A stretch of 47,620 nt of DNA from Sphingomonadales bacterium. GTDB taxonomy: Bacteria > Pseudomonadota > Alphaproteobacteria > Sphingomonadales > Sphingomonadaceae. The notes beneath the pieces are model-generated. The model ran no database searches, had not been told where the DNA came from, and saw only the letters and a program-made list of their open reading frames with translations. Below are positions 8,653 through 16,644 of the stretch, piece after piece. Within the stretch, counting starts at the first letter, position 1. Every line of letters begins with the position of its first letter. Location of the stretch: positions 1 through 47,620 of the forward strand of contig JAAFIB010000013.1 in assembly GCA_013297725.1 (NCBI GenBank). Reading direction: 5' to 3'. The position numbers were made by a program, and so were the translations under genes.

Positions 8653-10241
8653 CTCCCGATCATCGCCCGTAAATCAGCGATCAAATTCGCTTCCTCTGCA
8701 GGCTTATCCGTCCGGATGCGGCTGATGCGGGGGAAGCGCATGGCGATGCCGGATTTATGCCGCTTGCTATCCTGCACCGCATCAAAGGCGACTTCAAAGA
8801 CAAAGCTTTTCTCGACCTCTCGGACCGGGCCAAAGCGCGCGGTGGTATTTTTGCGGACAAAGCTGTCGATGGATTTTAGTTCTTCGTCGGTGAACCCTGA
8901 ATATGCTTTGCCGACGGGCAATAACTCGCCGCCATTGGCTGGATCGTCGGTCCAACATCCAAAGGTATAATCCGAATAAAAACTAGACCGTTTCCCCGAC
9001 CCGCGCTGTGCGTACATCAGCACACAATCGGCGACCAAAGGATCGCGTTTCCATTTATACCATTGGCCCACACGCCGCCCTGCGACATAAACACTATCGC
9101 GGCGTTTCAGCATTACGCCCTCGATGGCAGCATCGCGGGCCTGGCTGCGGATTTCGGCAAGCGCAGCAAAATCGGATGCTTCTATCAGCTGCGATAGGTC
9201 GAACCGCTCTGTGGGTAGCAATGGCATTGTGACCTCAAGCCGCACCCGCCGCTGCTGCCAAGTCAGGCTGCGCACATCCTCTGGACCATCGAACAATATG
9301 TCATACAACCGGACAAATGCTGGAGCCTCAGCCAGCATCTTTGCTGACACCGTCTTGCGCCCAAGCCGTTGTTGCAACGCGTTGAAACTGGCCGCTCCGC
9401 CATCTTCGCCGCCCTGATGCGCGCCGCGCACCAGCAACTCTCCGTCGACAACGCCTTGCCATGTCAGGCCCGTTCCAATTTCTGGAAACGACCGGGTAAT
9501 CTCCTCACCCCCACGAGAATATATGCGCACTTCACCGCCCATATGGACGATCTGCACTCTGATCCCGTCCCATTTCCATTCGGCGGCATAGTCGGTCAGA
9601 TCAACTGTGCCATCCTCCAGTGGATGCGCCAGCATGAACGGGCGGAATATTGGCAGGTTGGTGGAATCAGGCTTTGCTATCTTCCCCTCTGCCCAGTCGA
9701 AAAGCTCTGCATAGGGCGGCTGCAACGCGTGCCAGACTTCCTCTACGTCATCGAGTTCCAGTGCAAAGGCCTGCGCCAAAGCAGTCTTTGCCAGTCGCGC
9801 CGAAACGCCGACCCGCATTGCGCCGGTCGCTAATTTCAGCAGGGCAAAACGGCCATTGGGATCAAGCCGGTCGAGCAGTTGCGCCAGCTCTGCACCCACC
9901 GTAGCCCGCGTTATCGCCGCCAATTCGGTTACTGCTTCGCTTACCGTAGGCGGCGGAGCCTTAGTTGGCTGGGGCGGCCACATCAGGCTGATCGTTTCCG
10001 CTGTATCGCCGACAAAATCTCGGGATAAAGCAAACAGCACAGGGTCAACCCGCGTCACAGCCAAGGCCCGGATGGTCCCGGCCTTTACCGCCGGAAAGTC
10101 CAAGCCGTCGGTCAACGCCGCCAGTGCCCAGCCGCGATCAGGATCGGGCGTTTCGCGCAAATAATCCGCGATCAACGCTAGCTTTCCATTACGCGAGCGT
10201 GTGTAGATCAACGCGTCGATCAGGGCGGAGAAGTTTTGCAT
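8649..10241 (-). CDS. ATP-dependent DNA ligase (cisplatin-damage-response type)
   Basis: The 530-aa protein has an N-terminal DNA-binding helical domain (1-200), then the nucleotidyltransferase core with motif I EWKWDGIR. Lys223 is the AMP-accepting residue. DGELLVRG (motif III), EGVMLKRRDSVY (motif IV) and WYKWKRDPLVADCVL (motif V region) follow. The OB domain ends KSGIAMRFPRISRIR. This matches the bacterial ligase family linked to cisplatin tolerance, which travels with an MBL exonuclease, an Lhr-type helicase and the PdeM phosphoesterase. Only the exonuclease lies here, directly upstream on the same strand with about 100 bases between. It probably seals breaks during DNA damage repair, separate from the NAD-dependent replicative ligase. 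Confidence 0.93.
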   Translation of the reverse strand: MQNFSALIDALIYTRSRNGKLALIADYLRETPDPDRGWALAALTDGLDFPAVKAGTIRALAVTRVDPVLFALSRDFVGDTAETISLMWPPQPTKAPPPTVSEAVTELAAITRATVGAELAQLLDRLDPNGRFALLKLATGAMRVGVSARLAKTALAQAFALELDDVEEVWHALQPPYAELFDWAEGKIAKPDSTNLPIFRPFMLAHPLEDGTVDLTDYAAEWKWDGIRVQIVHMGGEVRIYSRGGEEITRSFPEIGTGLTWQGVVDGELLVRGAHQGGEDGGAASFNALQQRLGRKTVSAKMLAEAPAFVRLYDILFDGPEDVRSLTWQQRRVRLEVTMPLLPTERFDLSQLIEASDFAALAEIRSQARDAAIEGVMLKRRDSVYVAGRRVGQWYKWKRDPLVADCVLMYAQRGSGKRSSFYSDYTFGCWTDDPANGGELLPVGKAYSGFTDEELKSIDSFVRKNTTARFGPVREVEKSFVFEVAFDAVQDSKRHKSGIAMRFPRISRIRTDKPAEEANLIADLRAMIGS

Positions 10242-10261
10242 TATAGAAACCGTAGCCCTGA

Positions 10262-10327
10262 CCCTGTCGAAGGGCGTTTTCCGGCTGTAGCTTTATGGGG
10301 TGAGGCGTGCTTCGACAAGCTCAGCAC
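10262..10327. repeat. REP-like composite palindromic repeat
   Basis: CCCTGTCGAAGGG at 10262-10274 and an imperfect palindrome around CTTCGACAAGCTCAG (about 307-327) lie in the gap between the ligase and exonuclease genes. CTTCGACAAGCTCAG-type repeats are, from memory, common intergenic elements in sphingomonad genomes. It may act as an mRNA stabiliser or attenuator within the two-gene operon. Confidence 0.45.
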
Positions 10328-10341
10328 TTCGGTGCAGTGTG

Positions 10342-11340
10342 TCACCCGTCATCTTCCTCTTCGCGCCCGACCAGCTCCAATGCTCGCGCCTTCAACTGGT
10401 GCAGCCCGCACCAATGCAACAAAGCTTCCTCGCGCCCATGCGTAATCCATGTTTCAGACGGAGAAAGCTCGCGGATCGTCTCGGTCAGTTCAGTCCAGTC
10501 GCAATGGTCAGAGATGATCAATGGCAGCTCTACATTACGCTGCACTGCGCGCTGCCGCACACGCATCCAGCCAGAGGCGATCGCGGTAATCGGATCTGGC
10601 AGCCGCCTGCTCCACCTGTCGTTCAACGCCGATGGCGGCGCAAGAATGATGGAGCCTTTCAGCGCATCTTTTGTCATTCCTGCAGCAGGGGCAAGAGCGC
10701 CCAGATCGACCCCGTGTTCCACATAAAGATCACACATCCGCATAAGCGCGCCGTGGAGATAAATCGTATCGTGATGCCCCGCCAACCGCAGTTCAGCGAT
10801 AACGCGTTGCGCTTTACCCAATGCATATGCGCCGACAAGCACACAGCGGTCTGGATTGGCAGCCAGCGCCTCAATGACCTTTGCAATCTCGCCAGCAATG
10901 GGTGGATGCGTAAAAATCGGTAGGCCAAACGTAGCCTCTGTAATCAATACATCACAGGGGACGACTTCAAAGCGCGCACAGGTTGGGTCAGCACGGCGTT
11001 TATAATCGCCTGTAACGACGACGCGCTCCCCTGCCCGTTCGAGCAAGATTTGCGCAGAACCAAGCACATGCCCGGCAGGATGCCAGCTGGCAGTAATACC
11101 GCCGCCGATATCGACGGCATCGCCATAGGCCATCGGGATATTATTCTCTGCCTCACCATAACGCAGCTTCATAATCGCTTGGGTTTCGGGCGTTGCCCAC
11201 ACTTTTTGATGTCCGCCGCGCGCATGATCTGCATGGCCGTGCGTGATTAGCGCCCTTTCCACAGCACGCGAGGGATCAATCCAGCAGTCCGCCAGCGACA
11301 GATAAATCCCATGCGGATGCGGAGAAATCCAATCAATCAT
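10342..11340 (-). CDS. Ligase-associated MBL-fold DNA exonuclease
   Basis: The 332-aa protein carries the metallo-beta-lactamase motif [11 protein letters not shown] near residues 34-44, [12 protein letters not shown], and VVTGDYK. It continues with a beta-CASP-like region and a C-terminal [11 protein letters not shown]-like segment ([14 protein letters not shown]). This is the family called ligase-associated DNA damage response exonuclease, related to SNM1/Artemis and CPSF-73. It likely processes damaged DNA ends before sealing by the ligase encoded next, as gene order and shared strand suggest. The ATG at 11340 is the natural start because the MBL fold begins at once ([12 protein letters not shown]). 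The clpB gene is divergent, 111 bases away. Confidence 0.92.
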   Translation of the reverse strand: MIDWISPHPHGIYLSLADCWIDPSRAVERALITHGHADHARGGHQKVWATPETQAIMKLRYGEAENNIPMAYGDAVDIGGGITASWHPAGHVLGSAQILLERAGERVVVTGDYKRRADPTCARFEVVPCDVLITEATFGLPIFTHPPIAGEIAKVIEALAANPDRCVLVGAYALGKAQRVIAELRLAGHHDTIYLHGALMRMCDLYVEHGVDLGALAPAAGMTKDALKGSIILAPPSALNDRWSRRLPDPITAIASGWMRVRQRAVQRNVELPLIISDHCDWTELTETIRELSPSETWITHGREEALLHWCGLHQLKARALELVGREEEDDG

Positions 11341-11394
11341 GCGCTATACATACGATGTGCGACCCGAAAATCCACACAGCCAAAACCCGCATCC

Positions 11395-11422
11395 CTTGCA
11401 CAAAAGGCGCAAGCCACTACCT
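11395..11422 (+). promoter_or_regulatory. Possible heat-shock (sigma-32) promoter of clpB
   Basis: CTTG at 11395 is followed about 17-18 bases later by CACTACCT, a loose match to the alphaproteobacterial sigma-32 pattern CTTG-N17/18-CYTATNT. It lies 30-57 bases before the clpB ATG, where a heat-shock promoter is expected. The -10 match is poor, so the call rests mainly on gene identity. Confidence 0.3.
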
Positions 11423-11451
11423 GTGTTAGTGACATACGACAGGGAAGTGCC

Positions 11452-14037
11452 ATGAACCTCGAAAAATTTACCGATCGCGCCAAAGGCTTTCTGCAAAGCG
11501 CCCAAACCGTTGCCATCCGCATGAGCCATCAGCGGATCGGGACCGAGCATCTTTTGAAGGCTTTGCTGGAAGATGAACAGGGCATGGCGTCGGGGTTGAT
11601 CAAAGCCGCTGGCGGCGATGCGCCCACAGCATTGCGTGAAACCGATGCAGCGCTTGCCAAAGTGCCATCGGTCAGCGGCGGCGGTGCACAGCAAACGCCG
11701 GGTTTGGACAATGATGCAGTGCGGGTGCTCGATACCGCCGAACAAGTCGCACAGAAAGCAGGGGACAGCTTTGTAACCGTCGAGCGGTTGTTACTGGCGC
11801 TGGTGCTCTCGACAACCACGATGGCAGGGAAGGCCTTGGCCGCAGCTGGCGTAAAGGCCGAGGCGCTTAACGCCGCGATCAACGAGCTGCGTAATGGCCG
11901 GACAGCAGATACTGCAGGCGCAGAAGACCGCTATGACGCCCTGAAGAAATTTGCCCGCGACCTGACCGAAGTGGCACGTGAAGGTAAGCTTGACCCTGTA
12001 ATCGGACGCGATGAAGAGATTCGCCGCACCATCCAGATTCTTGCGCGCCGCACCAAAAACAACCCAGTCCTGATCGGTGAAGCGGGCGTTGGCAAAACCG
12101 CTATTGCCGAAGGGCTCGCGATCCGCATCGCCAATGGCGACGTTCCCGACAGCTTAAAGGATCGTAAGCTGATGTCGCTCGACATGGGATCGTTGATCGC
12201 AGGTGCAAAATATCGCGGCGAGTTTGAAGAGCGGCTGAAAGGGGTGCTGGACGAGGTCAAGCAAGCCGATGGCGATATCATCTTGTTCATCGACGAGATG
12301 CACACTCTTGTCGGCGCAGGCAAAGGCGAAGGCGCAATGGATGCGTCGAACCTGCTAAAGCCTGCCCTTGCGCGCGGCGAACTGCACTGCATTGGCGCAA
12401 CAACGCTGGATGAATATCAAAAACATGTCGAAAAAGACCCCGCACTGCAACGCCGGTTTCAACCAGTCTTTGTCGGCGAACCTACGGTAGAGGACACCAT
12501 CTCGATCCTCCGCGGGCTGAAAGAGAAGTATGAACTACATCACGGCGTGAGGATCACCGATGGTGCGTTAGTTTCAGCTGCGACCTTGTCACACCGTTAT
12601 ATCTCTGACCGGTTCCTGCCCGACAAAGCCATCGACTTAATGGACGAGGCAGCATCGCGGCTGCGGATGGAAGTGGAGTCGAAACCTGAAGAGATCGAAA
12701 ATCTCGACCGCCGGATCATGCAATTGCAGATTGAGCGGGAGGCGTTGAAAAAGGAAACCGATTCTGCATCGAAGGACCGGCTGGCGACACTCGAAGGCGA
12801 GCTTGCCAATCTGGAGCAGCAATCGACCGAGTTGACCACCCGCTGGATGGCAGAAAAAGATAAGATTTCTGCAGAGTCCAAGATCAAGGAAGCGCTTGAT
12901 AGCGCCCGTATCGAACTGGATCAGGCACAGCGCGGTGGCGATTTGGCCAAGGCGGGTGAGCTGCAATATGGCACCATTCCCGGGCTTGAAAAACAGCTGT
13001 CCGATGCTGTTGCTGCAGCCGGAAACGCGATGCTGCGCGAAGAAGTGACCAGCGAGGATATTGCCTCTGTCGTCAGCCGCTGGACGGGGATTCCGGTTGA
13101 CAAGATGCTGGAAGGGGAACGCGAGAAGCTGCTGAAGATGGAAGAGTGGCTCGGCGCGCGGGTCATCGGTCAGATGGATGCGGTGGTTGCGGTATCGAAA
13201 GCAGTGCGCCGGTCCCGCGCTGGCCTGCAAGACCCTAACCGCCCACTTGGCAGCTTTCTGTTCCTTGGCCCCACAGGTGTCGGCAAAACTGAATTGACCA
13301 AAGCGCTTGCCCAATATTTGTTCGATGATGACAGTGCGATGGTGCGCATCGACATGAGCGAGTTTATGGAGAAGCACAGCGTATCGCGCTTGATCGGTGC
13401 ACCTCCGGGCTATGTCGGCTATGACGAAGGCGGCGTTTTGACTGAGGCCGTCCGCCGCCGCCCGTATCAGGTGGTGTTATTTGACGAGGTGGAAAAGGCG
13501 CACAGTGATGTTTTCAACGTGCTGTTGCAGGTGCTCGACGATGGCCGCCTTACCGATGGCCAAGGCCGCGTTGTGGATTTTTCCAACACTTTGATTATCC
13601 TGACCTCTAACCTTGGCAGCCAGTTTCTGGCGGCATTGGGTGACGATGAAGATGTCGAGAAAGCCGAGCCCGCCGTGATGGAAATTGTTCGCGGCCATTT
13701 CCGCCCGGAATTCCTCAACCGGTTGGACGAGATCATCCTGTTCCACCGTTTGGCAGCACAGCACATGGCCCCGATTGTCGATATCCAGGTTGGCCGCGTG
13801 CAAAAACTGTTGAAAGATCGCAAGATCGTGATTGCGCTTTCTGATAAAGCAAAGGCTTGGCTAGGCCGCGTAGGGTATGACCCCGTCTATGGTGCGCGCC
13901 CATTGAAACGTGCGATCCAGCGGCATTTGCAAGACCCGCTTGCCGATTTGCTGCTGCGCGGCGAAGTACCAGATGGATCGACGGTCAAGGTTGACGAAGG
14001 TGATGGCGCGCTGAAATTTGTGGTTATGCAAAGCTGA
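11452..14037 (+). CDS. clpB: ClpB protein disaggregase (AAA+ chaperone)
   Basis: The 861-aa protein has the family layout: Clp N-domain repeats (about 1-145), first AAA domain with Walker A GEAGVGKT at 209-216 and Walker [10 protein letters not shown], and the coiled-coil middle domain (about 405-520). The second AAA domain has [23 protein letters not shown] (pore loop) and [10 protein letters not shown], followed by the C-terminal small domain. It extracts polypeptides from aggregates with DnaK and re-solubilises them after heat stress. The start at ATG 11452 fits the canonical [11 protein letters not shown]-terminus and an AGGGAAG ribosome binding site; the longer frame from 11311 overlaps the divergent exonuclease gene and is rejected. 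Confidence 0.98.
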   Translation: MNLEKFTDRAKGFLQSAQTVAIRMSHQRIGTEHLLKALLEDEQGMASGLIKAAGGDAPTALRETDAALAKVPSVSGGGAQQTPGLDNDAVRVLDTAEQVAQKAGDSFVTVERLLLALVLSTTTMAGKALAAAGVKAEALNAAINELRNGRTADTAGAEDRYDALKKFARDLTEVAREGKLDPVIGRDEEIRRTIQILARRTKNNPVLIGEAGVGKTAIAEGLAIRIANGDVPDSLKDRKLMSLDMGSLIAGAKYRGEFEERLKGVLDEVKQADGDIILFIDEMHTLVGAGKGEGAMDASNLLKPALARGELHCIGATTLDEYQKHVEKDPALQRRFQPVFVGEPTVEDTISILRGLKEKYELHHGVRITDGALVSAATLSHRYISDRFLPDKAIDLMDEAASRLRMEVESKPEEIENLDRRIMQLQIEREALKKETDSASKDRLATLEGELANLEQQSTELTTRWMAEKDKISAESKIKEALDSARIELDQAQRGGDLAKAGELQYGTIPGLEKQLSDAVAAAGNAMLREEVTSEDIASVVSRWTGIPVDKMLEGEREKLLKMEEWLGARVIGQMDAVVAVSKAVRRSRAGLQDPNRPLGSFLFLGPTGVGKTELTKALAQYLFDDDSAMVRIDMSEFMEKHSVSRLIGAPPGYVGYDEGGVLTEAVRRRPYQVVLFDEVEKAHSDVFNVLLQVLDDGRLTDGQGRVVDFSNTLIILTSNLGSQFLAALGDDEDVEKAEPAVMEIVRGHFRPEFLNRLDEIILFHRLAAQHMAPIVDIQVGRVQKLLKDRKIVIALSDKAKAWLGRVGYDPVYGARPLKRAIQRHLQDPLADLLLRGEVPDGSTVKVDEGDGALKFVVMQS

Positions 14038-14076
14038 TATGTTGCCATCGACACAAACAGCCATCTATGAAGCGGT

Positions 14077-14808
14077 ATGGATCTTTTTCCCTTCATACTG
14101 AACCAGAATATTAAGCGCGATCAATTGGCAGCAGAGTTTGCTGAAAACGGTCGTGTTCAAATTTGTGATGTATTCGAGGCAGAAACAGCCAACGGTATAT
14201 TACAAATGCTACAGCAGAAAACAGCTTGGTCACTTGCGTGGCAGGCCGGCATGGATGGCCCGCATTATCACAGAGCGTCAGGGGATGCCGCTTTGACACA
14301 AGCAGAATTACAGGCAGCACAACAGCGCAGCTATGCGAGCGCAGGCGGTGACGGCTATGCCTTTACCTTCGGCAGCTATCCCATGCTGCAAGCCTATATG
14401 GAGAAATGGCACCCCGGATCGGCGCATGATTATGTTCTAGAACATATCAACGATCGGCCCTTTCTGGATCTTGTCCGCACAGTCACCAACTTTTCAGAAC
14501 TGAAGAAGGCTGATGCACAGGCAACTTTTTACGGGCCGGGCCATTTTTTGGCGGCGCATGACGATAGCCATGTTAGTCAGGGATGGAGGGTCGCCTATGT
14601 GCTCAACATGTGTCCGATTGACTGGAGGCCTGATTGGGGAGGTTATCTAAACTTCTTTGACGATAAAGGTGACATTCTCGCAGGCTGGAAGCCTCGCTTC
14701 AACACGCTAAATCTGTTCGCAGTACCACAGCCGCATCATGTCAGCTACGTTCCCCCTTTTGCGCCGATGGCCCGGTTCGCCATCACCGGATGGTTTCGTG
14801 ATAAGTGA
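14077..14808 (+). CDS. 2-oxoglutarate/Fe(II)-dependent oxygenase (prolyl hydroxylase-like)
   Basis: The 243-aa single-domain enzyme shows the double-stranded beta-helix signature: His161 and Asp163 (AAHDDSH) and a distal His at 220 or 221 (VPQPHHVSYV) as the iron triad, with Arg233 (ARFAITGW) for 2-oxoglutarate. WRPDWGGYLNFFDDKG and GWKPRFNTLNLFAVPQPH are typical of the prolyl 4-hydroxylase/Ofd1-like group in sphingomonads and Caulobacter. The target (a protein or small molecule) is unknown. It overlaps the next oxygenase-TPR gene by a TGATG junction, so the two are translationally coupled, and the pair converges on a TonB receptor. It follows clpB by 39 bases but has its own weak RBS. Confidence 0.85.
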   Translation: MDLFPFILNQNIKRDQLAAEFAENGRVQICDVFEAETANGILQMLQQKTAWSLAWQAGMDGPHYHRASGDAALTQAELQAAQQRSYASAGGDGYAFTFGSYPMLQAYMEKWHPGSAHDYVLEHINDRPFLDLVRTVTNFSELKKADAQATFYGPGHFLAAHDDSHVSQGWRVAYVLNMCPIDWRPDWGGYLNFFDDKGDILAGWKPRFNTLNLFAVPQPHHVSYVPPFAPMARFAITGWFRDK

Positions 14809-16583
14809 TGGATGCAGGCGCACTCTTCGACAACGCCTACCGGGCTTTTCAGGCAAACCGGCTGACTGAGGCACAAAATGCATTGCACCAGCTGCGCAGA
14901 ATCACAACAAGCAATCCCGCCATATTGCATCTCTCAGCGCTGACCGAGAAAGTGCTCGGTAATCTGGAGAATGCTGCTGGATATTTCGATCTGGCACGTA
15001 AAATAGCCCCGAATGATGCAGAGCTTGCTGCCAATGCAGCCAATTTGTACAATCAGTTAAAGGATGAAAAGCGAGCGCTTACGACCTACGACGACGCCAT
15101 CAGCCTAGCGCCACTACGTCATGACTTTAGGCTCAATCGTGCAATTGCTCTTCTCGAATATGGCCATATAGGCGCAGCGTTGGACGACCTTGAATATCTG
15201 CAACCGCATTGTTTGCGCGACGCCCGCTATTGGGGAATTTTGGCACAGGCCTTTGAGGTGAAGGGCGATCGTGATCAGGCCATCAATGCATATCGGCAGG
15301 CTCTTGCCATCGAACCAGATCGCCCGGTTGCAATAGTTGGCCTCGCCAAGCTTTTGATGGAAGAAGGCAATCCAGACGCACTGCCTTTATGGCAGAGCGC
15401 TTTGGCACTAATGCCCGACAGTCAAGATATCCTTCTTTCTACTGCTGAAACCTATGAAATGCTTGGCGATTATGTGCAAGCTACTACACTATTGGATAGA
15501 GGGAGCGAAGCAGCGCCAGACTGGCTGGCAGGGCATCAATCGCTGGCGCGGATTAGAGGAGAAGGCGCAGTACAAGATGCGGAACTGTTCGCAGGCTATG
15601 AACGGGCAGTTGCGGCGAGACCTGCCGATCCGATGCTGTGGGCGAGTTATGCCGCATTTGTACGTAATTTAGATAGGCCCGAGCCGGCCTTGGTATTAGT
15701 TGAGCGGGGCATTCAGAAATGTGGGAATGGCAATCCTACGCTGCAGCTGCTGGAAGCCGCAATCGCGACAGACCTAGGCGATACTGATCGTGCAGAATCT
15801 TGCCTGAACGCGTTGCCCAACGATTTTCCGGGAGTAGCCTCGGTTAAGATCAGGCATGCTATCCGTTCGGGCCGTACGGACGAAGCATCGGAAATGGCAC
15901 AGGCAGCGCTGCAGTTGGTTCCGCAGGACATCAGCCTTTGGGCGCTACAATCATTATGCTGGCGAATGACTGGTGATCATCGGGAAAGCTGGCTAAACCC
16001 AAAAGAACGTTTATGGCGCAGCATCGATTTGGCTCTGCCATTCGATATTGCAGACCTTGCCGGCGATTTGCGCACGTTGCATGTTGCTCGGCAGCATCCC
16101 GCTGGCCAATCTATGCGCAACGGCACGCAGACCCGCGGCAGCCTTTTTCTTAGGCGCGAGCGTCGCATCCAGCAGTTAAAGGCCGCAATTTCAGATGCGG
16201 TAAAGTGTTATGTGGGTTCTTGGCCAGATTTCGATGCGGGCCATCCTCTGCTGCGACATAAAGAACAGACTCTGGACTTTGCAGGGTCGTGGAGTGTGCG
16301 GCTAAATGCGCAAGGGTTTCATGTCAGCCATATCCATCCGGCAGGATTAATCAGTTCAGCCTGCTATATCGCCCTACCGCCAATGATGGGAGGTGCAGAA
16401 AAGGCCGGTTGGCTCAACATCGGCGATGCACCACCCGAATTAGCAACCGGATTACAACCCTATGACATTATCGAACCACGGGTTGGTCGTCTTGTGCTTT
16501 TCCCGAGCTATCTTTTCCACGGCACGCGGCCATTTGAAGAAGGAGAGCGACTAAGCGTCGCATTTGATATGAAGGTCGCCTGA
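14808..16583 (+). CDS. TPR protein with C-terminal putative 2OG-Fe(II) oxygenase domain
   Basis: The 591-aa protein has tandem TPR helix pairs from about residue 1 to 390 (ALHQLRRITTSNPAILHLSA, AINAYRQALAIEPDRPVAIV and others). The C-terminal domain at about 470-591 has FHVSHIHPAGLISSACYIAL and RVGRLVLFPSYLFHGTRPF, the HxH and distal His of the 2OG-FeII_Oxy_5 type family. No signal peptide is seen, so it should be cytoplasmic. The start is either ATG 14808 or the GTG one codon earlier; both overlap the stop of the upstream oxygenase gene. The coupling suggests joint action, with the TPR array perhaps presenting a peptide substrate. A bidirectional terminator follows. Confidence 0.85.
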   Translation: MDAGALFDNAYRAFQANRLTEAQNALHQLRRITTSNPAILHLSALTEKVLGNLENAAGYFDLARKIAPNDAELAANAANLYNQLKDEKRALTTYDDAISLAPLRHDFRLNRAIALLEYGHIGAALDDLEYLQPHCLRDARYWGILAQAFEVKGDRDQAINAYRQALAIEPDRPVAIVGLAKLLMEEGNPDALPLWQSALALMPDSQDILLSTAETYEMLGDYVQATTLLDRGSEAAPDWLAGHQSLARIRGEGAVQDAELFAGYERAVAARPADPMLWASYAAFVRNLDRPEPALVLVERGIQKCGNGNPTLQLLEAAIATDLGDTDRAESCLNALPNDFPGVASVKIRHAIRSGRTDEASEMAQAALQLVPQDISLWALQSLCWRMTGDHRESWLNPKERLWRSIDLALPFDIADLAGDLRTLHVARQHPAGQSMRNGTQTRGSLFLRRERRIQQLKAAISDAVKCYVGSWPDFDAGHPLLRHKEQTLDFAGSWSVRLNAQGFHVSHIHPAGLISSACYIALPPMMGGAEKAGWLNIGDAPPELATGLQPYDIIEPRVGRLVLFPSYLFHGTRPFEEGERLSVAFDMKVA

Positions 16584-16595
16584 AAAGCAGACAAA

Positions 16596-16623
16596 AAAAG
16601 GCCCGGAAAACTCCGGGCCTTTT
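16596..16623. terminator. Bidirectional rho-independent terminator
   Basis: AAAAGGCCCGGA, a 4-base AAAC loop, and TCCGGGCCTTTT form a perfect 12-bp stem, with an A-run on one side and T-run on the other. It lies between the convergent TPR-oxygenase gene and TonB receptor gene and can stop transcription from both strands. Confidence 0.95.
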
Positions 16624-16644
16624 CTATTTTGGTTGAAACCAAAT

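Noticed and set aside
11311-11451. Upstream extension of ClpB
   Set aside because: The canonical [10 protein letters not shown] start with a ribosome binding site is at 11452, and the extension overlaps the divergent exonuclease gene.
12637-13377. 246-codon frame antisense to clpB
   Set aside because: A shadow of the highly conserved AAA+ gene; no domain or RBS.
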